Assembly (NCBI GenBank): GCA_900239685.1
Contig: OENT01000909.1
Location: 656 to 64,655 of the forward strand
Direction of reading: 5' to 3'
Origin: Rotaria macrura
Taxonomy: Eukaryota; Rotifera; Eurotatoria; Philodinida; Philodinidae
Length of the DNA stretch: 64,000 nucleotides
The notes beneath the pieces are model-generated. The model worked only from the letters and a program-made list of their open reading frames with translations, ran no database searches and was not told the origin of the DNA. The translations under genes were made by a program, and so were the position numbers. Positions 12,701-25,400 of the stretch are shown piece by piece (position 1 is the stretch's first letter; each line of letters opens with the position of its first letter).

Positions 12701-15700
12701 GGCCTGAGTAAATGATGCATATTTTACTTGCACGAATGATAGTATCTTTTCAGCTAACAGAGAATGCTAAAAGAGTATTTCTTATTTACGATTAAAGATT
12801 CACATATTCGTTTTTCAATAGAAATTTCTGCAAATGATTTTAGTGACCAAAACATGGAAAATAACTTTTAAACAAAGTACAGCCATTTAAAAATGTGAAG
12901 TCTGTTTTTGGTTCGTCATTTATTACTTTCATTTGTTACTATGAAAGTTCTTGTCTATACAAGAGCATAATAAATCTGATACATTAATTTATCGATTCTA
13001 TACTATCATGACACATTTACTACATTAATCAACAAGAGAAGAATAACCTTTTGAGAAAACGATGGGTTTTGTTACATATTCTGGCTTAAAAGAAATTGTG
13101 CAGTGAAAAAGTTTAGTTACTCGTCTTTAAAAATGCGCAACGTGTGTAGCGAAAGTGTTGAAACAACAAGTTGCTTTGTATTTTTGTCTTTTGTGGAAAT
13201 CAGCACACAACTCGAAGCATTGAGTGAGCAAAGAACATGGTACTCTTTTTTAATATTGCTGCAGAACTATTGTAGAATTCGATAGATTGAGAAATAGTGG
13301 TGAACCTTTGAGAGGCGCACAATTAAACATTTTATAACGTTTCTATCGATGAAAACACTTGAAATTGGGAGCACAGAGATTTTTCATAGTCCATAATCTC
13401 TCAACTGGCAAGGTTAAATCGATTGCTATCAAAATGCTGTTAAGGAACTCTCATTTGTTTAGCATATTTTCAACAAAATCTTACAGTCAATCTATTTAAT
13501 TCATAAAAATAAAAATAAAAAGTGAACATGAATCAATGGAATACTAGTGCTTGGATGAATGTGTAATACTGTCAAGATACTGGTTCAAAATTTCTAGAGA
13601 AAATGATTCAACAAAGCAAACAATAAGAGAACCAACAGGGACAAATTTTCGACTTTTCATTTCCTACCTCGCATAATGAATAATAGTTTTTCAATGAAAA
13701 AACAGACTTTAGTTTTTTAATTAAGGTTTGACTAACCGACCAGTATTGGCTCTAGTGAAGGCAATGGTTTTTTTTTAAATTTTAATTGTCTCATTTGATT
13801 TAGAAGATAAAGTCTATATAGACACCAGCTATACTTGATTGTTTAAATAACATTCAAAAGTTTTGATATTTGTTTCTGAAAGATATGATACTTTCAAATA
13901 TATTCATTCAATGTTGACTGTACATGAATAAAATAATCTGTAACTCGAAAGAAAATTGTTCTATACTTGTGATTTTTATTATTATAACGTTAATACTCTA
14001 GTTGATAAAAAGATAAGAACAAAATTTCAAATTAAAATTGGAAGAAACGAAATTTCCAAAAATGTGACATGATCTCTTAAAGAAAATTTATTATTTTTTA
14101 AATAGAACTTGATATACTTAGAAACTGGTGTAGTATTTATTAAAACCATACGTAACATCTATACTCTAGAAATAATCGGAATTAGAAATGATCATTGGGG
14201 ATGTGTCGCCAAAAACAAGAATTCATAGATGCACGTATCCTGCTTCATCTATTAGTGATCGACAAAATTTAAAGAATTACTCAGAAGTAGCCCAACATTT
14301 TCATTCTACCCCTTAGTAAAACTTTTATGCTAACCGTAATCACCAAGAAAAATGACAAATTTAGTCAAATAAAAATCACATATATGCTCTTTCGTTCCAA
14401 AACAATCAAATGTAAGTAATGACACTCTCTTAAGAAATAAACATGAATCAAGAAAACTTACAGATTGTACGTTTTGTTTATCCATCGTAAATTTTGTACC
14501 AAAATCTTCAATGTTTAATGTTTCTCTAGTTTGATTTGCTGTGCTTAGTAAATTTTGTTCAGTCTATTGAAAAGTAGAAGTAAGACAATACGATTTCGAT
14601 GATAAGAAAAAGAAAAAAAGATTACTTACAGGTGCAACTTTGGATAGTGCATCATTTAGTGATAAACGTGGCGTTGAAGGAACGAATTCAGTGTGAATAA
14701 TGATTTCTTCTGTATCTCCACCAGGTAAATGAACTTTAAAATCTTCATCACCTAATCTCTCATTTAAAGGTAAATGATGCATCATCGATATCCGTTTATG
14801 GTGCGGACCTAGCAAATGTAAATGACTATCGTCTTCAGTATGTTTCTTTTTAATCAGTGGTTCCTCTAATGCTTCTTGAAATTCTAAATATATTTAAAGA
14901 CAACATGGAGTCAAACTCATGAAAAATATATAGCTATGATTATTGATGTTTACCCTGTTGTTCGTCATCAGTATAATCGTTATCAACAATAATATGTGTT
15001 TGTGTCGAAGCATGTCCATAGACATTTTCGACATGAAAGATATATATACCCTGTAATTCAGAGGTTATTGAATCAATCGTTAATGTTGATGAATAATTTG
15101 TATTGACTATCGATCCATCTTGCACTGGTTGTAGTACAGTGTCATTTAAGTGTTGTACTTGCCATGTACAATGACATTGTACTGATGGAGAAAAGAATTC
15201 AACTTGAAGTTGCACTTTTTCCCCAAGACGACATCGATAAGTTGATAGAAGAGACTGTGTGATTGTCGGTGGGATAAAACGATCTAAAGATGTTGCTGAT
15301 GACCATGAATCACCAGCGCTTAATCCTTGTTGACTTATTTGATCAGGTTGCTCCTCCTTTTCATTAATAAAGCCTAGAATTTAAATTAAATTATTTGAAT
15401 TTGTGTTTTTAACTCCTAATGATTTCTTGAAAGAATAAATTTCGATTTAGTTAGCGATTCTTTCATCAAATATGAATGATAGTCATATGACTAATGGATG
15501 TTGTATGTTAGTATGCATACAGAAAGAGCAAAGGCTGCCATATTCTATAGCACTGTCATCATAGCATTGAGAATTAAGGCGTTGCCCTTTACAACGAGAA
15601 AATCTGTATAAAACACTAATTAAATGTTAGCAATATTATTCTTATTTTTATTAGATCCAAAAATATCATTTTTACGCTCGGTTTTTAAGTACAAGGATTT

Positions 15701-18700
15701 TATTTGATGTGAATCCATATAAAGAGAAAACTAATAATGCCGAAAATCCATGGTTATCTATATTCCACATTCCAAGAAAAACATAAACAGTGCGATGGTA
15801 CAAAAAGAAATTGGCTTGTTATTAGAACCAAGTAATTTGTGCCTTATTCTACTCATGTCTCTTATGCATATCTGTTTATAAAAAACAAGAAGGGAACAGA
15901 AAATACTATACAATATGTCAATCCTTCGCAAGTCGTGCAAACAGTAAGATATGTATGCATGATGATTTATTCAACTTAATTGAGAATAATTCGAATATGT
16001 ATCTAACATAGTATCTTTATTCAAGAAAAACACATCCATCGTCTTACAAGGACGTTGCTACATGTACTGCATGATTCCATTTAGCAGTCTGTGGCATTAT
16101 GTTTCTCTTAAATGAACGAATGAATGATTAAATTTAGTTGAAATCTATACTGTCTGAAAACTATGAGAAATGTACTACAACAATATCCTGCATGGTACTA
16201 TCAATTGAGAAGAGAAAACAAATGTATATCCTTAAGAATACTTGGAATTACTCGAACTCACGTATTAAATAGACTGTTTAGAGACGCAATTTATATATTT
16301 TCTTGCTAACAGAAAACATTTTCATCTATCAAAACAAGATTAAATAATATAAACTGATTCATTAAAATACGAAAAATTGAATTCCATTCTGAAATCAACA
16401 TCAGCATTAATATGTCCTGATACGTTTTGATTAAGAATAAATTCCAAAAATTGCAAGTAAGATAAATCGATTTATAATTCACTAAATCGACATAGTTACT
16501 TCTCGCAAGAATTTTCTTAGGAAATTACATATTTTCCTCTATTCTTATTTTGTTTTGTTTTAGAAATTTGAACTCACTGTCAACAAAGAGATAAGCACTC
16601 GATTCATCATAAAGTCTTTCATGATCATAACTAATACGAATCGTATAAACTCCTTCATTTTGTTGTTCACAATGTCGAATATCCATCCAATAGAGATTTT
16701 CTTCTTGCATTGAATCAAATACATATCTAGTACGATCAAGAGTTGTTATAGGTTCATCATTTAAACACCATTCAATTTTCAATAACGATCGATCAATTGG
16801 AACATTTGAAGATGTTGACATTAAGCGTATTTTAGCTTCAAATCTTGCCGAATCACCACTACGAACGGTAACAGATTTGAGCTCTTGTTCGAAACCAAAT
16901 AATATTGGATCACTTGGCTTATGTCCATATTGCTCATCAATATGAACAAATTTCGGTATACGGTCTTCGTCCGATGCCATCGTTTAATTTAATAGAAAAT
17001 TAATGAGACACCCCGCCGAATAACAAAAACAAATACCAATATCGTGTAGCAAACTATGACGACGACGATGATGATTATGATGATGATGAATAAAGAATGC
17101 AGTAAAAGGCAGAAAAAAAAACGCGGTCTATTATCTACCAATACTACAAACGTTGGCTGAAAAAAGAGACTGACAAACTCAATGTTTACTTGGTCATTGG
17201 CAGGCAGCTGTAGAGATGATATAATCAAAGCAAAGAAAAATCAACAACGATGCTAAATTTGTAGAAAGAACAAGAAAAAAAAAGAAAAGATATATTGCTG
17301 GAAGTGTTCGAGAGTCATAGGTTGAGAAGCTTTTTCTCTTTTCGCATTATCGATAGTTTAGACTTGTTCTTTCTTTGCAGTGGTAGTTAATATTGATACG
17401 GAATAGAGGGAGGGTGATGACCGATCTATACATATAGTAGAAAAGTATGCATGGAACACAAGAATATATATATATATATTTATATATACAAGCATAATTT
17501 ATGGTATGAAAGGCTAGTAAGAACAAATGCTGTTGATAGACAATGCTGGTTTTTTTCTGCGCTGCTCATGTCAACGTTGATGCTAACGTAGACAAGTTAC
17601 TGACAATGATTTTCTACAGAAAGACATTCGTCGGTAGGCATGACACATTGATACAGATAAGGATTTTAATCATATATTCATAGTACTGATCTCTGAACAA
17701 CTAGTTAATTAATCAACATATTATCTAATAATAACGGTACTATTAAATATAACCAATCAAACAAAAACAGCAGCGATTTATTTGATATAAAACATTGCGT
17801 TAAATAAAAACCATGATAGAATCAATCGATATCAAATAAACATCTTTAGTGTCAGTACTAAATGAAAAATTAGCGAATGGATCAATTGATAGAAAGAAAT
17901 AAGTTATGATGTAATAAAAGTAGTAGCTCATATAGATGATAACGATAATCTTCTTTTCAGAGATAGATCAATACTATTTCATAACATGTCTTATGTTGTA
18001 TCCAATACAGATTACATAAACTATCAAGTACTTTTAAACTACATTAAGAAATGAAAATTATTTTACCATGTTGTTTGACATCTTCAGTTATCGTTGTATT
18101 TCCACTAGATAAATCAGCAATACGAGCATCTAGTTCATCGACAAGACGTCGTGATTCTTCATATAAAGCTTTCTCATCAACAGATCGATATGATTGTGAT
18201 CCCGTTAAATCTTCATGATCACTCGGTGGACTTGATGCAAATGATGCCGAAGACATTTCACTATCTACTTCATATTGATAAACTATGAAACGAAACAAGC
18301 AAGAAAACAATTAACAATCACTTTAGTTCTTTAAGATGAAATCTATCGCAGTTTTTAAACTTGTGTACGAATGAATCATTGAAAATATTACAGCATTTTC
18401 AAGACGAACGGGGATCTTGATAATTGAAAAAGAAGATTTTTACCTGGCATAAGACATTCACATATAACTTTTAGCAAGATAAACGAATCTCTAGATAGGA
18501 AAATGTATCAAGCTTCTTATCACTTCTACTGCCGTTCTTACAGAACTCAATGCTATATCGTTTATTTTGTTTCTTCAACAATATCCTTGTTAGAACTCAT
18601 ATGAAACCAATCACTAGGAGAAATGTCGAAAACAAATGCTTCTTTAATAAATGTTAATATTTTAATGATTGTCGAGTATGCTTCGAGTCGTATTGTAAAG

Positions 18701-21700
18701 AAAAGTAGAATATTTTCATCCTGTTTTCGATCACAGTATTCAGAAAAGACAAATCTCGTGACGATCCAGTTTATTCTGTACGATACTAATTTAATTTTTC
18801 GGCTAATCAGTCAATGTTGAGAATATATTTTTGGTTCAAAAAATTTGATTTCCTAAAGTTTGCAGATAATATTCGAATCCTACAATGCACTTTGTAAATT
18901 GATACAACTTTCTACTAACGAGGGAACCTTATCTGGTGTGTCCCCTTCCGATTTCAACCATCTTTTGCCTATAGATTCTACATAATGATCTGGTGAAAAC
19001 CCTAAAATGATTTGAGTTCCTACTGAGATTTCGACGAATTATCAAAATCCCAATCTGCCAATTTCATAGATGTCTGTGGGGGACCTCAGGTTTCAATAAA
19101 ATCTTACATTCAAGTTTTGACCTGAAACTTTTCTTGTATAGAGAGTTAAAGCAGACTAGCTTTCATATAGCAAAATTGAGAAGATTTTAACAAACTCTCT
19201 TTGAGATATAGAACTCTTAGAATGTAAATTCTTTCTCGTGGATCGTATGTAAATCATTCGTTTTTTTTAAAGCTTTGTATCTCAAAGAGAGTTTGTTAAA
19301 ATCTTCTCAGTTTTGCCATATGAAAGCTAGTCTGCTTTAACTCTCTATATAGGAAAAGTTTCAGGTCAAAACTCGAATGTAAGATTTTATTGAAACCTGA
19401 GGTCCCCCACAGACATCAATGAAATAAACAGATTGGGATTTTGATAACTCATCGAAATCTCCATAGGAGTTCAAATATTTTTAGGGTTTCTACCAGAACA
19501 TTGTGTAGTACCTGTAGACAAAACATGATTTAAATTGAAAGGGGATACCAGAGAACATTGCCTCATAGGTTATGCTTGTAAGAAATAAAAAATTCTAAAT
19601 CTTGAAATAAAAAATCTTATTCTATAGGATATCTATTTTACTCTACTTACGTGATACATCAACGGTTGTTGTTGTACTTGCTTTTCCTTGTTCATTACTT
19701 GCTTCACATCGATATACTCCACTATCAGTTGGATAAATATCATGAATAGTTAATGTTGATTTTCCTGTTAAAGAATCAAAATAAATCTGACGTGTATGTT
19801 GTTGTTTATCGTTAATTATAAGATGTTGTTCATCTTTGAACCAACGAACATAAATTGGTCGCCGTCCATGTACGACACATGACAATTGTATAGTATCACC
19901 ATCACGACATATTATTGGTGTTGACGGTAATGGTTTGAAAAAATATAAGCGTGTCGATACATTATCATCTGGCATAGGCGGCAGTTGACGATTTAAAACT
20001 CCTACTTGACATGATGATTGTGCTTGACCATGTAGATTCGAAATAGTTAAGCGATATACTCCTGTGTCATTAATCATAGTTGGATCTATAATCATAAAAC
20101 AGATACCCGTATCAGGATTATAATGACGTCGAGTACGAGATTTATTTTCTGAAATAATTGTTTCATTCATCGTCCATTTTATTTGACATTGTATACCAGC
20201 CATAACTTGGCATGACAATAATATACGTTCGCCTTCTTCGCATTCAAGTTTTGATGGAAGTAATTGAAAAAAGACTGGACACATGCCTGATGATTTAGTG
20301 TCTGTATCAGAACCACTAGTTACATCCAAATTTTTCTCCATTGGATGTGCTAAAACTAATGAATGTGAACGAAGAACTTGCTCAAGATCACCTGCTAATG
20401 TACTGCCACTACTTTCATCTGATGATGACTTTTGAATTGCGTCTGTTGTTGCGGGAAGTAATGTTTTAACGTCATGTAGAGATTCATGCTAAAACGTATT
20501 TACAAGAAGTTTGTTTTGGTTTTCTCTCTGTTACTGAAATACCAATGGTCAACTTACTTGTTTAAAGGTTTCTATTTGATCGTTCCATTTGACAGTTTTT
20601 GCTGTTTCTTTATTATTGCCACCTAAAGGTACTATTTGATCACCAATTGTTCGAAATTGTGATTGAACAGGACTAGTAGATTGAGGTTGAGAATATTGAG
20701 TTTGATGTTGATCGGTCATCTCATCAACACGAAGACGTTTAACTTCGATGGGAATGATTTGTTGATGTTGACCATCATCCTCGTCATCGTCTGTACGTCT
20801 TTTGTTTTCGATCATGGAACGAGAAGATAGTAACTAAAAAATTGAAAAACACAAAAGAGTTGCAATTGAAAGATTATAATTTTTTAAATAGTTCACTTCA
20901 TCAGCTGGCATTCCTTCGTGTTCAGTCTGTTTGATAGTAACTTCACATGATGATGAAACATGATAATATGCATTCGATGCATGACATTCATACGTGCCTT
21001 CATGACGATCTTTAGTTGTACTATCAATAGTTAATAAAGCAATAAAATGTGCCGGTAATGTATCATAAGATGCATGAAATAAACCATGATCGATTTCACC
21101 GGTTACTGTCGGTGATACAAGTGACGATGGTGATGATTCATTACAAACAGCAACTAATTCTCCATTTCTGTACCATTCAAATTTATCAATATGAAGACCA
21201 GAAATACGACATGATAATTGTAATGAAGTATTTTCAAGTGATATAGTCGGATCGAGTAATGGCCGATCGACACGTAACTCGTACCAATGTATTGGAAACA
21301 TATTTTGATCAATGTGAGATCTTAGATTAGTGGACGTTAAGAATACGGCACTCGACGTATCTTCATCTGGGAAAAAAAAAGAAATAGATTCGTTCTATTT
21401 TTTTTGCTATATCCGACAATTAGCTGTCAATCGTCAAATGCACTCAGTATATTATCATTGGAAAAAAATGTATATTGGGATTTTTTCCTTTTTTTTTTCT
21501 GTAGACTACTTTTTCCTTTTCTTTTCTTTTATAGGATCATTTTAGTTGTTCTTGCACAGCATGTTGTAATATACTATCCATTCGACGTCGCATGGATAAC
21601 ATGCCTATGTATCCGTGCATGCCGTAACACATTACCACCATCATCGAGAAGAAACGAGAAAGTCAACGATAGTATTATGAAACAAGGGGTGTTCGTTGTT

Positions 21701-22494
21701 AACATTATGCATTATCAACAGAGCATTAGATGGAAGAACAGTATGGCAAAAAAAGGACGATAAAAAATAAAGACGCAGATAGAATATGCAGAAATCAATG
21801 CGCAACCAAACATGCTTCTGCTATCGGTTGTAAAACGGTCCTGAATGACACAGAGGTCATCACATGTTTATTTGTATAGGGAGATCGAAACTATATATTA
21901 CTTGAAAACTTTCTTCCATTGTTATTAAAGAGACTCGAAGGATTTATTAAAGATAACTTTTTCTTGCAAGCAAATTATCTCGCTTTTCCATTAAAATAAA
22001 ATATTGACTCAGATGGGAATATTTCTTTCTTCAAGAAAGTAAAACAACTTATGTGCTTACGTTCTGGTGTGACACGTCCAGCCATATGAAGTATAGGAAC
22101 TTTAGTCCAAGTTTTATCATCTAAAGTAATCAATAAATTATCTTCGTTTTTGTTTTTATTGAATTCATTTCTTACGATTATCAATTTTTAATTTAATTTC
22201 TAATGTTTCAACGACATCGTCTATGCTTGTTGCTTCACACGAATATGTACCTTCATCCGAATAGAGTACAGAGCGTAGATAAAGTGCACATAGACCTGTT
22301 GTGGGTTGATATCGATGCCACAAACGAAAACCTCTTGGTTCAACAAGATCACCATTGGCATACCATGCCACGGATTTAATGAGTTGATGACGAACATAAC
22401 ACTCAAGAAGAACGTTGTCACCTGGACGACATACATAAGTTTCAGTAAGACGACTTAAAAACAGTTCGCCAGTGTCGGCTTCTGATGTTGCCAT
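1..22494 (-). CDS. Giant Ig-domain / PEVK-like protein, long isoform (3' end beyond window)
   Basis: This is a titin/obscurin/UNC-89-style giant protein, inferred to be a cytoskeletal or sarcomeric scaffold or spring. Exons, 5' to 3': 22494-22176, 22120-22061, 21366-20897, 20833-20558, 20488-19651, 18282-18067, 15373-14954, 14883-14630, 14563-14462, 12336-10074, 9952-9875, 9796 to past position 1. All junctions are GT-AG and phases agree, giving 5,030 codons before the edge. The ATG at 22494 opens MATSEADTGELF. Ig-like folds: exon 1 (ECYV, VAWYANG, GTYSCEA), exon 3 (LSCRI, FEWYRNG, GTYECHA), two in exon 5 (ILLSC..GVYRLTIS and IQLSCVV..GVYRCEASN), and one in the 15373 exon. The rest is low complexity with three tandem repeat families. 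No kinase, SH3, RhoGEF or Fn3 domain is seen in this part. Orthology to a named titin-family gene cannot be decided here. Confidence 0.85.
4470..7010 (-). repeat. ~53-residue (~159-bp) Gln/Glu/Thr-rich repeat array, about 15 units
   Basis: A landmark reading ttgttgttcg-like on the plus strand recurs near 4628, 4789, 4946, 5106, 5269, 5422, 5581, 5742, 5899, 6058, 6220, 6373, 6530, 6692 and 6850. Spacing is 153-163 bp. The encoded unit resembles EEPQQxxVPQVEQTxAxPTT, then EATVEQQxIQEPTAVPVLT, then AEQQIDQTxP. Units are diverged but always in the same frame. Some similarity is strongest between units six positions apart (about 953 bp), pointing to block duplication. Confidence 0.88.
10074..12336 (-). 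CDS. Large exon of the giant gene with ~90-residue repeats
   Basis: This 2,263-bp exon lies between acceptor CTGTTTTTCAG and donor GTAAGT. It is open throughout, entering in phase 0 with ETESADRMQFEQL and leaving in phase 1 after NIDG. The product is Gln/Ser/Thr/Glu-rich and predicted unstructured. Three repeats carry the cores DETAIHIDQ, DETSIHIDH and DETSFNIDQ, each followed by an xxQxxxYKxP-like element. Its neighbours are a 34-codon exon (14563-14462) and a 26-codon exon (9952-9875). No enzyme motif is visible. Confidence 0.85.
11000..11700 (-). repeat. Three ~90-residue diverged repeats inside the 2.26-kb exon
   Basis: Cores lie near 11615 (DETAIHIDQ), 11345 (DETSIHIDH) and 11085 (DETSFNIDQ), about 260-270 bp apart. 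Each core is followed by a proline-containing element (SPQVIEYTIP, APQIIQYKGP, VPQTFQYKIP). The first two continue with an EIS/DLS..TQLxQP-type stretch and an ASII-containing segment. They are clearly older and more diverged than the 183-bp repeats. Confidence 0.75.
12337..14461 (-). other. 2.1-kb intron of the giant gene
   Basis: This AT-rich intron separates the exon ending TMDKQNVQS (14462) from the exon starting ETESADRM (12336). It has a GTAAGTTTTC donor and a CTGTTTTTCAG acceptor. It is much longer than the 50-100-bp introns around it. No coding exon, RNA gene or clear repeat was recognised inside. Confidence 0.6.
15374..16577 (-). other. 1.2-kb intron downstream of the alternative first exon
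   Basis: This intron lies between donor GTGAGT at 16577 and acceptor AAATTCTAG at about 15374. In the long isoform it is part of a larger intron starting at 18066. It is AT-rich, and no exon or RNA gene was recognised. Confidence 0.6.
16578..16980 (-). CDS. Alternative first exon with Ig domain (short isoform start)
   Basis: The ATG at 16980 (MASDEDRIPKF) has an in-frame TAA two codons upstream, so it is a credible start. The exon encodes a degenerate Ig domain: Trp in KIEWCLND and GVYTIRIS, but both usual disulphide cysteines are replaced. It ends after one base of a codon at a GTGAGT donor. The exon at 15373 needs exactly one base, so splicing gives the junction VDS-FINEKEE. The upstream exon 18282-18067 also ends in phase 1 and can join the same acceptor. 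The simplest reading is two promoters and two N-termini. A cassette use through a weak internal AG is possible but lacks a pyrimidine tract. Confidence 0.7.
16981..18066 (-). promoter_or_regulatory. Probable internal promoter region for the short isoform
   Basis: This 1.1-kb stretch lies between the long-isoform exon 18282-18067 and the alternative start codon at 16980. It holds a GAT/GAC-type simple repeat (about 17055-17090), A-rich tracts near 17115 and 17275, and an AT dinucleotide run near 17465-17480. No defined promoter element can be assigned. The promoter role is inferred only from the start codon with its upstream stop. Confidence 0.35.
18918..19565. mobile_element. 648-bp foldback (inverted-repeat) element, non-autonomous
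   Basis: Two arms of roughly 300 bp are imperfect reverse complements around a central spacer near 19215-19270. Matching blocks include CTGGTGTGTCCCCTT versus the complement of AAGGGGATACCAG, AAACCCTAAAA-type blocks, and a long near-identical stretch around 19100-19215 versus 19270-19400. The ends ACGAGG and GCCTCA are flanked by TA on both sides, as expected for a TA target duplication of a Tc1/mariner-type MITE. There is no coding capacity. It sits inside the intron between the exons ending at 19651 and starting at 18282. Confidence 0.85.
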
Positions 22495-25400
22495 TGTATA
22501 GATGTGTAGTTGTGCGTGTGCGAATAGCAATGGCAAGGCTGATCGACTGACTATGCTTGTAATCTATATAATATCTGACGATGATAAGCAGAGAAAAAAA
22601 AGTGTGCACAAATAGATGCTAACAACGACAATAACAACAGATAGTCGAAAATGTCATCGTGTGTAGAATATTAGGGAAAGATCATGCATACGTACATTTT
22701 TTTTTCTAGAGCAATAATCACTTGTTCTCTAACACGATCACATTAATAGAAATGTTTGATATGTCAAGAGTTATCTAACAAGAATGGAGTGAACTGCACC
22801 CGCCTACATGGTCTTGGTCATTGTATCGCTCTCGATCTCTCTCTCTCTCTTTCTGCGTTTGTTGTTTTCTATGTTAACATCTTACTTTACAATATGCCAT
22901 TCCGTCTAAGTGTGATTCTGTCCTTGCAATTGATGTCAGCCTTCTTTTTCTCTGCCTGAATTGCTCGAAGAAAAAAGCAGAGTATCAATTTTCTGTTTCC
23001 CTTACTCATACAATTGTATGATTCCTATCATCTAATGCTAAACGGCAGGTGATTTGTCGCTTACAGGAGTATTTGATAGATAAATTCATTGGATGTAAGA
23101 CACACATCGTTGGAAAAAAAAAACTTTTACTTATACTATTAGAAGAACTAGACCATTCGTCTATGATTATCATCATTTAATAATCTGCGATCCAATAATA
23201 GTCTTTTTTATTCTCTTGCAATAAATACATACATCCATACATACGTAGATACATACATATTGTTACGATAAATCACAGTACCAAAAAAAGAAAATAATAA
23301 TGAGAAACATCTTTCAATAAGCAAATGTTCTTGGGAAAGATTTATAGAGATGGATCGAAATTGAAGATATTTACCGTCAATAACTTTTTCTTTTAGCCAA
23401 TGAAAAAGAAATTACTCTTTGAATAATAAATGAATTTGAATCAAACTTATATATATATATATATAATAGAATCTTTGTTTTCACGCTCGATTAATCAATA
23501 TTTCAATGCTATATACTTAGTATATAACGCTAAGAAATAACATTGCTTCAATGTTCCTTGTCTTTGTTCTATTCTTATACATATGTGTTGTGTTTTCTTC
23601 CGAGTTCGAACGGAAAGTATCCAAAACTGATTAACCACTTTGCAATTGAGACCATGGGAATCATTCAGGTTATAATGGCAGACGAATAATCTGAGAAGAA
23701 AACCAACTCTTTGATTATTGTTATCGAGTTATTCAGTACTCGTTTTATAAATCATCTGATAGTGCAACTTCCATGTACAAACACAAGGAACTAAATTCTT
23801 TCCATGCTGATTTGAAATTTGACTCATAAATGATTTTTAAGTTCGAATGATATGCGACAATATTTTTGAATCTTGTGTTTGTTTCTATCGCACGAAACAT
23901 CTGAACGAAAAATGTCTCTTGAACCTAGTCGTACACATAGTGTTCGGTCGAAGTTCTTTGCTCAGGTTACGAATAAGCAACGATCTGAAACTTGATAATA
24001 GACCATTTTATTATAGTCGTACCAAAATATCATAAAAATACAACATCTCTGCAGATATAAGCTAAACGCCAGAATTCTTTTTATGGTATTCATATCTAAT
24101 TACGGCTTGTATGATACACAAAGTCTCCATCCAATCATGATCTATCAGCTGAAAGATTTTCCTTGTTAGTATACGCGAACTGTATCTAGCGATGTATTAG
24201 ATAATGAGTTTTCAATCTCTATCTGTTCTAGATATAAAATGGTTCGTTAAAATCAAGTGACATAACTGAGTAAATTTAATAACATCGAACCTGACAATTT
24301 GTACATTTCTATCATTAAAGAGAACGTAGATCCTTTCTCGTTGTCTCTTCATGTTACACGTACTTAACTCTAATGAACATATCCGATGTATATCTATAGA
24401 ATAGAACTGTATGCCTATTTACAACATACAAGAATGTTTATCATTCTTGTCGAATTCGATGAAGATTATCAACGGTAGGATATAAATGTGTATACATATG
24501 CATCTAGAATTACTACCACTGATGTTCTCATTGATGAGACCAAAAACTATGTACTTATATTTTTTTATTTATGAAATGGATTTGAATATTTGACTATGAA
24601 TATTATGTAAAATATTTTTTAGTACAATATTATTGATAGTCATTAAAAATCTGTATTATATTATTGGTTGATCATGATTAATTGACTTTTTGATCCGACC
24701 TGGTATATGTCTCAAATCCACAAAAACAAAAAACATCTTACACGTAAGAGCAATAAAGAATTATTTTCTACAGAAATGATTAATCATATTTGATTAGGTT
24801 AAATATACTATTTATTGATTTAGTAAGCTGATCTAATGCATGGCTTCTAAGTACCATGCAACAAGAAAACAGTTAGTATTAACTTTCGATTATGAAAATT
24901 TTAAATTGTATCGTCTTTTATTTTTATTCTAATTAGTGATCACTGTGACATTATCGTATGACATTTGAATTTAATAACATTCAATAATAATATAAAAATG
25001 ATATATCAAATTAACCATCCTTTAACCTCTTGGAAAATAGAGTCAAAAATTTATATTTTCGATAGTATATAGATCAAAATAAATATGCACAATTTTACCG
25101 CAATCATACTATTATGTACTGATCATAATCGTAATATGAAACCGCTGTATTACTTTCAATGTAGACAGAAATATCTTTGTTTTGCAAAACTACTCAATGA
25201 TAAACAATGTCATCAAAGTTCAAGCTAATTATACTCTATTGCAGTGTGTAAGTAATATTGAAAAAACTACATGATTCTTGAAAAAATTCAGACAAATCAA
25301 AGCCGTCCTATCTTAGCAGCCTTGGTTTTTTTATTCAATCGTTTAATCATTGGTTCGACTTGCTTGATATTTAGAAAACAAAACCGGTACACGACTTTGG

